Assembly (NCBI GenBank): GCA_009697555.1
Contig: WLQV01000028.1
Coordinates: forward strand, 1-9,014
Direction of reading: 5' to 3'
Source of the DNA: Actinomycetota bacterium
GTDB taxonomy: Bacteria > Actinomycetota > Actinomycetes > Nanopelagicales > Nanopelagicaceae
DNA length: 9,014 nt
Below the pieces are notes generated by a model. That model did not search any database, was not told where the DNA came from, and saw nothing but the letters and a program-made list of their open reading frames with translations. Positions within the stretch are counted from its first letter, which is position 1, and the number at the start of each line of letters is the position of its first letter. This document shows positions 1 through 6,240 of the stretch, piece by piece. The position numbers and the translations under genes were made by a program.

Positions 1-833
1 AGAAATTTATTCCCTTCGCCCAACCCGATTCACTAACTCGGGTAATTGGCATTGCATCCGGAAAAGGCGGCGTTGGTAAATCTTCGTTGACCGTGAATTT
101 AGCTGTTGCTGCAGCGCAACGTGGACTACGCGTTGGCATTCTCGATGCCGACGTTTACGGCCACTCGGTACCGCGGTTGATGGGACTCATGGGGCAGCGC
201 CCAACTGCCATCGACCAAATGTTTATTCCACTTGAAGCTTATGGCGTCAAAGTTGTATCGATGGAGATGTTTAAACCAGAGCGCAGCGATGCAGTTGCCT
301 ATCGCGGCCCGTTATTGCATCGAGTTCTTGAGCAATTGTTGAGTGATGCCTATTGGGGCGATTTAGACATGCTCTTTATTGATTTACCACCAGGCACTGG
401 CGATTTAGCAATCTCGCTTGGACAGTTAGTTCCAACTTCAGAGATTGTTGTTGTGACAACACCACAAGTTGCAGCAGCTGAAGTTGCTGAGCGGGCTGGG
501 CGAATTGCGCATCAAATTAAGCAGCATGTGATTGGTGTTATCGAGAACATGTCGGATTTCGCTTGCCCACATTGTGGTGAAGCGATTTCACTCTTTGGCA
601 CTGGTGGCGGCGAGGAAACCGCCAAACGCATGAGTCAATTAGTGGGAATCGATGTGCCACTGCTCGGCAAAGTTCCATTTACAACCGCACTTCGGGGTGG
701 CGGCGATGCAGGAATACCAATTGTGATTGCCGAACCAGAATCACTTGCAGCAAAAGCAATTGATGCAATTGTAAGTAGCATTGTAGTGCGACCTAAATCC
801 TTAGTCGGCGTCCGTCTCGGACTTGCTACGTAA
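1..833 (+). CDS. mrp: Mrp/ApbC family P-loop ATPase, iron-sulfur cluster carrier (5' end outside window)
   Basis: Cytosolic ATPase of the Mrp/Nbp35 family, which binds and hands on [4Fe-4S] clusters. The reading frame is open from base 3, so the gene starts before the window. About 276 residues are visible; the missing N-terminus probably holds the MIP18/DUF59 domain and linker, since family members are usually about 350-380 residues. Seen in sequence: the deviant Walker A SGKGGVGKSS (57-86), the switch region DADVYGHSVPRLMG, the Walker B-like FIDLPPGTGD, and a CPHC pair (564-575) followed by FGTGGGEETA. The CPHC cysteines are the family's bridging cluster ligands, so this copy should be cluster-competent. 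The TTG at 87 lies inside the P-loop region and is not the start. The 3' end overlaps the convergent DUF1003 gene by 33 bases. The family call is very secure; the client proteins cannot be told. Confidence 0.96.
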   Translation, partial: KFIPFAQPDSLTRVIGIASGKGGVGKSSLTVNLAVAAAQRGLRVGILDADVYGHSVPRLMGLMGQRPTAIDQMFIPLEAYGVKVVSMEMFKPERSDAVAYRGPLLHRVLEQLLSDAYWGDLDMLFIDLPPGTGDLAISLGQLVPTSEIVVVTTPQVAAAEVAERAGRIAHQIKQHVIGVIENMSDFACPHCGEAISLFGTGGGEETAKRMSQLVGIDVPLLGKVPFTTALRGGGDAGIPIVIAEPESLAAKAIDAIVSSIVVRPKSLVGVRLGLAT

Positions 834-1298
834 CTCTTGCAACAACTCATCTAACTTATCTGACAACTCACTTCGCACGAAGTCACGAGTAGCAACTTCA
901 CGCAGCGCAATCCGCAGACTCGCCAACTCGCGAGTGAGATATTCAGTATCAGCAATGCTGCGCTCATTCTGAGCTCGATCTTCATTGGATTGCACGCGGT
1001 CCCGATCGGCTTGGCGATTTTGCGCAAGGAGAATAAGTGGCGCAGCGTATGAGGCTTGCAATGAGAGGATCAAAGTAAGAAAGATAAATGGATAGTGATC
1101 AAAGCGCAGATTTGATGGCGCAAGTGAGTTCCATGAAGCCCAGAGCAAGACAAAAACGCTCATGTAAACCAAGAAGCGTGCAGTTCCTAAGAAACGGGCA
1201 AAGCGCTCGGAGAGACGACCAAAAGTTTCTGGGTCGAATTTAGGACGCAGTGAGCGACGTGCCTCACGTGGCGTATCTAAACGATTGGAACGTGCCAT
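801..1298 (-). CDS. DUF1003 family two-helix membrane protein
   Basis: 165-residue protein of the DUF1003 family, whose function is unknown. It has a basic N-terminus (about 1-35) and two predicted membrane helices at about 38-58 and 69-92 with a short loop between them. The family hallmark QNRQADRDR follows at 93-101. The C-terminal tail is charged and probably coiled-coil (about 118-158), likely cytoplasmic. The length fits the family. Its ATG lies 2 bases beyond the stop of the MgtE-N/CBS gene, so the two are surely co-transcribed and probably translationally coupled. A purine-rich AGAGGGG on the minus strand ends 11 bases before the ATG and may serve as ribosome binding site. The last 33 bases overlap the end of mrp on the other strand. 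From memory, DUF1003, MgtE-N/CBS and mrp genes are neighbours in many actinobacteria. A link to cation handling is inference from that pairing. Confidence 0.92.
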   Translation of the reverse strand: MARSNRLDTPREARRSLRPKFDPETFGRLSERFARFLGTARFLVYMSVFVLLWASWNSLAPSNLRFDHYPFIFLTLILSLQASYAAPLILLAQNRQADRDRVQSNEDRAQNERSIADTEYLTRELASLRIALREVATRDFVRSELSDKLDELLQELRSKSETDAD

Positions 1299-1300
1299 GG

Positions 1301-2572
1301 CTACACCTGCCCCTCTTTGCGGCTATTTTCTGCGCGCTGACTATGACGCCAGTTCTCTGGCAGTAAGTGATCGAGCACGTCATCAACGGTAACTGCGCCA
1401 AGTAAGCGCTCGTTGGGATCGACAACAGGTACTGCTAACAAGTTATAACTAGCTAAGTATGACGAAACTTCATTCAAGCTCGCACCGGTATTTAGCGGCT
1501 GAGTTTCAGTATCAACGATTGAACCAAGCAGAGTTGCTGGTGGCTCACGAAGTATGCGCTGCACATGAGCAATTCCAATAAAACGTCCAGTGGGTGTTTC
1601 AAGTGGCGCACGAGTGACGTAGACCTGCGATGCCAAAGCAGGGGAGATCTCACTCTGGCGAATTGCAGCGAGTGCTTCTGCCACAGTTGAATCTGCCGAC
1701 AAGACAATTGGTTCGGTAGTCATCATGCCGCCGGCGGAGTAATCCTCATACGACATAAGGCGCGCAACATCTTCTGCATCTTCTGGCTCCATCAATTCAA
1801 GGAGTGCAGTTGCTCGCTCTTGACCAATTTCACGGAGTAAGTCGGCAGCGTCATCGGGATCCATCTCACCCAGAACATCTGCAGCGCGCTCACCTTCTAG
1901 TTCGGCGAGCAAGCTCACGCGAGAGGACTCATCCATCTCTTCTAGAACATCGGCGAGGCGCTCATCATCGAGTGCACGCGCAACTTCAACCCGACGCTTA
2001 GGTGCTAAGTCATGGAGCACGGCAGCTAAGTCGGCAGCGCGTAAATTACTCAGTGTTGAAAGTAAGTTGGCAACACCTTGATTGTGTTCGGCAATTGCAA
2101 AACCTTGCACTTCTTCCCACGCAACAGTTGAAGTTGCACCTTTACGACGCAGGCCACGACCGCGGCGCATCACGTGGATTTTTGTAATGAGCCAATCACC
2201 AGTACGTGTGGGTTCCATGCCCATGTCTTCAACAACAACTGATTCATCGCCATCGATAAGTTTTACTTGGCGATCGAGCAAATCACCGAGAACTAAAATT
2301 TCACCGGTACGTGGCTCGAATCGACGCATGTTTACAAGACCGGTAATGATGACAGTGCCACTTTCAATTGAAGTAACGCGAGTAATGGGAACAAAGACGC
2401 GACGACGCAATGGCACTTCCACAACCAAACCCAAAATGCGGGGTGGTTGATTGTTGGTGCGCAAAGAGACGACTGCATCTCTCACCTTGCCCACTGGATC
2501 GCCATTAGGGTCAAAGACCGCAGTACCAGCAAGACGGGCGAGAAATACTCGATTATTGAGGTTCCCGTTCAT
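1301..2572 (-). CDS. Soluble PRC-barrel / MgtE N-terminal / CBS-pair protein (no MgtE channel domain)
   Basis: 423-residue cytosolic protein related to the regulatory part of the MgtE magnesium channel. Domains in order: a PRC-barrel-like domain at about 8-75 (GTAVFDPNGDPVGKVRD), a second one at about 95-160, the MgtE_N helical repeat domain at about 165-273 (repeats such as LADVLEEMD, AADVLGEMD, AADLLREI, ATALLELME), and a CBS pair at about 275-340 and 350-405 (YSAGGMMTTE, then LLGAVTVDDVLDHLL). I see no membrane helices, and the polypeptide ends just after the CBS pair where MgtE would continue into its five-helix pore. In MgtE these N and CBS domains bind Mg2+ and gate the pore. Here they must act alone or on a partner, perhaps the DUF1003 protein encoded 2 bases downstream. 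An in-frame TAG lies two codons before the ATG, so the start is fixed unless it is internal. Annotation as a magnesium transporter would mislead. Confidence 0.93.
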   Translation of the reverse strand: MNGNLNNRVFLARLAGTAVFDPNGDPVGKVRDAVVSLRTNNQPPRILGLVVEVPLRRRVFVPITRVTSIESGTVIITGLVNMRRFEPRTGEILVLGDLLDRQVKLIDGDESVVVEDMGMEPTRTGDWLITKIHVMRRGRGLRRKGATSTVAWEEVQGFAIAEHNQGVANLLSTLSNLRAADLAAVLHDLAPKRRVEVARALDDERLADVLEEMDESSRVSLLAELEGERAADVLGEMDPDDAADLLREIGQERATALLELMEPEDAEDVARLMSYEDYSAGGMMTTEPIVLSADSTVAEALAAIRQSEISPALASQVYVTRAPLETPTGRFIGIAHVQRILREPPATLLGSIVDTETQPLNTGASLNEVSSYLASYNLLAVPVVDPNERLLGAVTVDDVLDHLLPENWRHSQRAENSRKEGQV

Positions 2573-2578
2573 GGTCTA

Positions 2579-2584
2579 AGGGTA
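2579..2584 (-). promoter_or_regulatory. Candidate -10 box for the MgtE-N/CBS gene (leaderless geometry)
   Basis: On the minus strand TACCCT lies 6 bases before the ATG at 2572. It fits TANNNT but only 3 of 6 bases of TATAAT, and no -35 box is visible at 17 bases. No Shine-Dalgarno sequence precedes the ATG. It is supported mainly by the same geometry at three other starts in the window. Confidence 0.35.
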
Positions 2585-2631
2585 ACCGCTCTCATGCAGC
2601 CTTTGCTTCTCTATTAATCGTGAAGAGTAGG

Positions 2632-2637
2632 TAGGTT
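2632..2637 (+). promoter_or_regulatory. Candidate -10 box for the EamA-PHP-MarC operon (leaderless geometry)
   Basis: TAGGTT lies 6 bases before the ATG at 2644, in the 71-base gap between divergent genes. A transcript starting about 6-7 bases downstream would begin at or next to the start codon. No good -35 box is seen. A competing candidate is TATTAA at 2612-2617, also without a -35 box, which would give a short leader containing the purine-rich AGGTAGG. Confidence 0.35.
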
Positions 2638-2643
2638 TCTCTC

Positions 2644-3555
2644 ATGTCTTCTCAGGATCACGCAGATCAACGCCATAGCCACACTGCGCTACCTGCTCGT
2701 CCTGATCTGATTCGACTATTCCTTGGAATTATTGGAATTGGAATGTCTGGACCATTAGTTGCTCTGAGTGGAATGCCAGTGGCCACCTTGATCTTCTGGC
2801 GCAACTTAGGTGGATCACTCTTCACAATTCCATTTGCACTACGCCATAAAGAGTTTCGCAATTCACCAGGCATTCGCTGGGCGATGGCATCTGGCGTAAT
2901 TCTTGCAGTGCACTTTGTTGGATTTTTCTTAGCGATGCGTTGGACCACTGTTGCCGCAGGTACTGCCCTCGTTGCCTCGCAACCAATTTTCACTGCGATC
3001 TATGTGAAGTTTGCTGGTGGCCACATTCCAAGTAAGGCCTGGCTAGGAATGTTTATTAGTTTTATTGGAGTAGCACTAGTTGCCGGAATCGATCTCACAC
3101 TTTCACTGCAGAGTTTCTATGGTGACATAGCTGCACTCATTGCCGGCTCACTCTCTGCGCTCTACATGTATGTAGGCGCAAAGGCGCAGCGCGAATTAGA
3201 GACTTCTACTTACACCGCGGTCTGTTACTTCTTCTGTGCCATGGCTGCACTGCCAATGGTCTTCTTTACCGGTGCCCGTCTCTTTCACTTCACCTTGCGC
3301 GAATGGCTCCTAGTTTTAGCGCTAATTTTTGGCGCACAATTTCTCGGTCACACCATGTTCAATTCAGTTTTGAAACGGGTCTCACCGGCTGTGGTTTCAC
3401 TCATTGTCTTCTTTGAAGTTCCAGTTGGTTCGATTCTGGCCCTGTGGTGGTTGCACCAGAGGCCGCCACTGGGAATCATTCCTGGAATTGCGTTGATTCT
3501 GATTGGTTGCGCCATGGTTGTCGTACGCACCCGAGATACTTCTTCAAATGATTGA
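2644..3555 (+). CDS. EamA/DMT superfamily permease
   Basis: 303-residue inner-membrane protein of the drug/metabolite transporter superfamily (EamA type), with ten predicted helices formed by two five-helix EamA repeats (about 22-148 and 158-296). Typical features are the end of the first repeat (GTALVASQPIFTAIYVKFAGG, about 106-126 region), then FISFIGVALVAG, and in the second half VSPAVVSLIVFFEVPVGSILA followed by IPGIALILIGCAMVVV. The first 20 residues are hydrophilic with three histidines and are probably cytoplasmic. EamA proteins export or import amino acids, nucleobases or other small metabolites, and the substrate cannot be read from sequence. It is the first gene of a three-gene operon: its last 8 bases overlap the start of the PHP gene. 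The ATG at 2644 is well placed behind a candidate promoter. The family call is secure; the substrate is unknown. Confidence 0.93.
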   Translation: MSSQDHADQRHSHTALPARPDLIRLFLGIIGIGMSGPLVALSGMPVATLIFWRNLGGSLFTIPFALRHKEFRNSPGIRWAMASGVILAVHFVGFFLAMRWTTVAAGTALVASQPIFTAIYVKFAGGHIPSKAWLGMFISFIGVALVAGIDLTLSLQSFYGDIAALIAGSLSALYMYVGAKAQRELETSTYTAVCYFFCAMAALPMVFFTGARLFHFTLREWLLVLALIFGAQFLGHTMFNSVLKRVSPAVVSLIVFFEVPVGSILALWWLHQRPPLGIIPGIALILIGCAMVVVRTRDTSSND

Positions 3556-4393
3556 TTTACATACTCATACCAATCTCAGCGACGGCACCGATACTCCGCG
3601 CGAGTTGATTAATTTAGCAATGGCCCAAGGAATTACCACCCTCGGTATTAGCGATCACGACACCACATCGAGTTGGGAAGAAGCAACAAACGCACTTCGA
3701 CCAGGTATGGATTTAGTGCTCGGTGCTGAAATTTCCTGCCTGACCGAGAATGAGATTAGCGTGCACATGTTAGGCCTGCTCTTTGACAGTGAAAACCAAG
3801 CACTTCAAGATCTCTTAGAAGAATCGCGCGATCAACGAATTCCGCGGTTGAAGAAGATGGTCACCCTGCTCAACGATGCTGGAATTACGGTATCGATCGA
3901 TGATGTACATGCGGCTACTCCTGCTGGCGCGACTGTAGGGCGGCCACATTTAGCTGATGCGCTAGTTGCGCTTGGACATGTCTCATCCCGGGGTGAAGCA
4001 TTTACCGAATTACTTCACAATGATTCGCCCTATTACGTCTCGCATATTGCTCCCACGCCAGTTACTGCAATTGCTGCGATAAAAGCAGCAGGGGGCGTTG
4101 CAGTAATCGCTCACCCATTTGCCTCACAGCGCGGCAAGATTCTCTCAGCGCAAGATTTTGCACCACTTGTTGCAGCAGGACTCAATGGAATTGAAGTCGA
4201 TCATCGCGATCAGAGCGCAAGCGAGCGAGATAATCTCCGCGCCGTTGCGCGCGAATTAGGTATGGTTATCACAGGTTCGAGTGACTATCACGGCAATGGA
4301 AAAATTAATCGTCTTGGTGAACATCTCACCAGCCCACAGGAGTGGGAGAAGTTAGAAGCAATGGCAACGGCCAGAAGGGTGGTGCGAAAGTGA
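3548..4393 (+). CDS. PHP-domain phosphoesterase, TrpH/YciV-like
   Basis: 281-residue cytosolic metal-dependent phosphoesterase. All PHP metal-site motifs are present: DLHTHTNLSDGT (His5, His7, Asp12), SDHDT (35-39), Glu61 in GAEIS, VHML (His73), GRPH (His134), AHPFA (His189) and SDYHG (Asp246, His248). Overall length and motif spacing match the TrpH/YciV branch. Known members hydrolyse nucleoside 3',5'-bisphosphates or trim RNA 5' ends (E. coli YciV/RNase AM), so a role in short-RNA or pAp turnover is likely by family. The frame is open upstream to 3503, but ATG 3548 puts the conserved first motif at residue 2, as is usual, and overlaps the EamA stop by 8 bases. I see no clear Shine-Dalgarno, consistent with translational coupling. 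The stop overlaps the GTG of the MarC gene. It is not a DNA polymerase or histidinol-phosphatase PHP, judging by length and context, but the exact substrate is unproven. Confidence 0.93.
   Translation: MIDLHTHTNLSDGTDTPRELINLAMAQGITTLGISDHDTTSSWEEATNALRPGMDLVLGAEISCLTENEISVHMLGLLFDSENQALQDLLEESRDQRIPRLKKMVTLLNDAGITVSIDDVHAATPAGATVGRPHLADALVALGHVSSRGEAFTELLHNDSPYYVSHIAPTPVTAIAAIKAAGGVAVIAHPFASQRGKILSAQDFAPLVAAGLNGIEVDHRDQSASERDNLRAVARELGMVITGSSDYHGNGKINRLGEHLTSPQEWEKLEAMATARRVVRK
4373..4382 (+). promoter_or_regulatory. Ribosome binding site deciding the MarC GTG start
   Basis: AGAAGGGTGG lies 7 bases before the GTG at 4390 and is embedded in the end of the PHP gene. It is the best Shine-Dalgarno-like sequence in the operon, and it favours GTG 4390 over the earlier in-frame GTG at 4342. 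Confidence 0.55.
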
Positions 4394-5001
4394 AGACAAG
4401 TGCAGTCACATTCGCTATTCAATCTTTCGTCACGCTCTTTGTGATTCTCGATCCACCAGGAGTTGCGCCAGTCTTTATTAGTTTGATCAAGGGCAAGAGC
4501 GCCAAAGAGAGTCGCAAACTCGCAGTGCAAGCTGCAGGAGTTTCACTCCTTGTTATTACCGTCTTCGCACTCTTTGGTCGATTCATTCTCAATTATTTGA
4601 ATATCTCTATTAGCGCCATGCAGGCCGCTGGTGGATTACTTCTTCTCTTGGTTTCGCTCCAACTTCTCACTGGACAAGGCAAAGAAGAATTAGATCTTAA
4701 AGATTCCAGTGTTGCGTTAGTTCCACTCGGAACACCACTCTTGGCCGGCCCTGGCGCAATTGTCGCCACCATGATATTTGTGCAGCAAGTGCATGATGTC
4801 GCCCATGGAGTTGGTCTAGCTGTGGCGGTGCTTGCCGTTCACGTGGCCATCGCACTCTCGTTAGTTGCGGCATCGCCCATCGTTCGGATTATTAAGGATG
4901 CGGGTGTCACACTTGTGGCGCGAATCGCAGGTTTATTACTAGCCGCTATTGCAGTTCAAATGGTGGTTACCGCAATTCGCGGCTTCATCGCTGCTGGCTA
5001 G
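4390..5001 (+). CDS. MarC family integral membrane protein
   Basis: 203-residue membrane protein of the MarC/UPF0056 family with about six hydrophobic helices. The two family signatures are seen: FVILDPPGVAPVFISL at about 17-32, and VALVPLGTPLLAGPGAIVA in the middle of the protein, which are related half-repeats. The GTG at 4390 is chosen because it gives the standard family length and N-terminus, has a ribosome binding site, and overlaps the PHP stop by 4 bases (GTGA). An upstream GTG at 4342 would add 16 polar, non-conserved residues. The function of MarC proteins is not settled; the early link to multiple antibiotic resistance in E. coli was not supported, and some members are proposed small-metabolite exporters. 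It is the last gene of the operon, and no rho-independent terminator is visible in the following 60 bases. Confidence 0.92.
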   Translation: MKTSAVTFAIQSFVTLFVILDPPGVAPVFISLIKGKSAKESRKLAVQAAGVSLLVITVFALFGRFILNYLNISISAMQAAGGLLLLLVSLQLLTGQGKEELDLKDSSVALVPLGTPLLAGPGAIVATMIFVQQVHDVAHGVGLAVAVLAVHVAIALSLVAASPIVRIIKDAGVTLVARIAGLLLAAIAVQMVVTAIRGFIAAG

Positions 5002-5061
5002 GAGCATTGGCTGCAGTACGATAAATCCATTGATGACTTCTTCAGATTTGGATAAGAAACT

Positions 5062-6240
5062 ATGAAAATCGATTCAGTAGATCTCTTCTATCTTCGCATG
5101 CCAGAAGTTCTCGACATTGGTGATGGCAGTCAAGATGCCCTCCTTGTGCGAGTTACCGCTGGGGGATTTGTTGGTTGGGGCGAGGCTGAAGCATCACCGT
5201 TGACATCAATTGCAAGCTGGATCGCACCGATGTCACATAGCGCCTGCCATCCAGTTATTGATTCGGTTATGGGTGAGAATATTGATTCACCTGCCGATGT
5301 CTTTGCCATCGCTCGTAAAGTTCGCGCCAACTCTTTCTATGCAATCATCCAAAGTGATCTCACGCTCTCTGGAATTGAAATCGCGCTCTGGGATTTATTG
5401 GGACAGATGAAGGGTGAACCAATCTGGAAACTCCTTGGTTACAAAACCGCCGAGCGCAAGTTGCCTTATGCATCTGTGCTCTTTGGTGATACTGCAGCTG
5501 AAACGTTGCAGAAAGCAATTGATATTCGCAAGCAGGGATTCTCCGCAATTAAATTTGGTTGGGGCCCATTTGGCCGCTTCGGTGTTGAGGCAGATGCCGA
5601 ACACATTTTTGCAGCGCGTGAAGGTATTGGCCAAGATGCACATTTAATGATCGATGGCGGAACAATTTTTGATGAAGATGTAGAGGCGGCAGCCCTTCGC
5701 TTGCCAGCACTCTCTCAAGCAAATGTTCTCTGGTATGAAGAGCCATTTGCAGCCGCAGCGTTAAGTGCATATGGCGAACTCTCTCGCCGCACCCCACAGG
5801 TAAAACTTGCAGGTGGTGAAGGTGCACATAATCCTCATCAAGCAGAGCACCTCATCGATCACGGTGGCGTCGGCTTTGTGCAGATTGATACTGGCTACAT
5901 CGGCGGTATTGGCGATGCTTATCGCGTTGCCCAATATGCAAAGGCCCGTGGCGTGCAATTCGTCAATCACACATTTACTTCACATTCGGCGCTATCGGCT
6001 TCATTGCAACCATTTGCCGGCCTGAAAGATTCATGGATTACTGAGTATCCAATGGAACCCAAGTCGCTCTGTGTTGAATTAACGGTCGATAAAATTGAAG
6101 TAGAGAGCGATGGAATGATCACGATTCCAGATCGTCCTGGCATTGGATTAGAGATCAATCTTGCAGCGGTAAAGAAGTATCTAGTTGATACTGAGATTAA
6201 AGTTGCTGGAAAAGTTCTCTACAAAACCCCAACGGTTTAA
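5062..6240 (+). CDS. Enolase-superfamily enzyme, mandelate racemase/muconate-lactonizing-like (probable sugar-acid dehydratase or racemase)
   Basis: 392-residue cytosolic enzyme with the enolase-superfamily capping domain (about 1-125) and TIM-barrel domain (about 135-365). Visible catalytic residues: Lys164 (AIKFGWG), Asp198 (MIDGG), the Glu pair 226-227 (WYEEP), Glu253 (GGEG), Asp276 (QIDTG), His303 (NHTF) and Glu328 (TEYP). Asp198, one Glu of EEP and Glu253 are the three Mg2+ ligands. Asp276/His303 form the His-Asp dyad that defines the mandelate racemase subgroup, so the enzyme should abstract the alpha-proton of a carboxylate and form an Mg2+-stabilised enolate. The K-x-K motif reads K-F-G, so the second lysine, the S-face base of mandelate racemase, is missing. 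The substrate is unknown; acid-sugar dehydration is likeliest by family. A weak GGA precedes the ATG by 9 bases, and an upstream in-frame TAA limits the start. The stop overlaps the convergent FAD gene by 4 bases. Confidence 0.92.
   Translation: MKIDSVDLFYLRMPEVLDIGDGSQDALLVRVTAGGFVGWGEAEASPLTSIASWIAPMSHSACHPVIDSVMGENIDSPADVFAIARKVRANSFYAIIQSDLTLSGIEIALWDLLGQMKGEPIWKLLGYKTAERKLPYASVLFGDTAAETLQKAIDIRKQGFSAIKFGWGPFGRFGVEADAEHIFAAREGIGQDAHLMIDGGTIFDEDVEAAALRLPALSQANVLWYEEPFAAAALSAYGELSRRTPQVKLAGGEGAHNPHQAEHLIDHGGVGFVQIDTGYIGGIGDAYRVAQYAKARGVQFVNHTFTSHSALSASLQPFAGLKDSWITEYPMEPKSLCVELTVDKIEVESDGMITIPDRPGIGLEINLAAVKKYLVDTEIKVAGKVLYKTPTV

Noticed and set aside
810..822. Hairpin GTCCG-TCT-CGGAC as a bidirectional terminator between mrp and DUF1003
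   Set aside because: The stem is only 5 pairs and neither side has a run of T, so it does not qualify as a rho-independent terminator.
1804..2450. Plus-strand open frames of 65, 61 and 122 codons opposite the MgtE-N/CBS gene
   Set aside because: They are antisense to a strong multidomain gene, have low-complexity translations rich in His, Arg, Ser and Thr, and show no recognisable domain or start signal.
2667..2993. 108-codon minus-strand frame inside the EamA gene
   Set aside because: It is antisense to a clear ten-helix permease with no start context; the translation is basic and featureless.
5002..5061. Possible promoter (TACGAT at 5017-5022) in the 60-base gap before the enolase-superfamily gene
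   Set aside because: No -35 match at suitable spacing, and the leaderless geometry seen at the other starts is absent here. The gene may equally be read through from the MarC operon.
5130..6158. Several open frames of 62-92 codons on both strands inside the enolase-superfamily gene
   Set aside because: All lie within the intact 392-codon gene, and their translations resemble no family.
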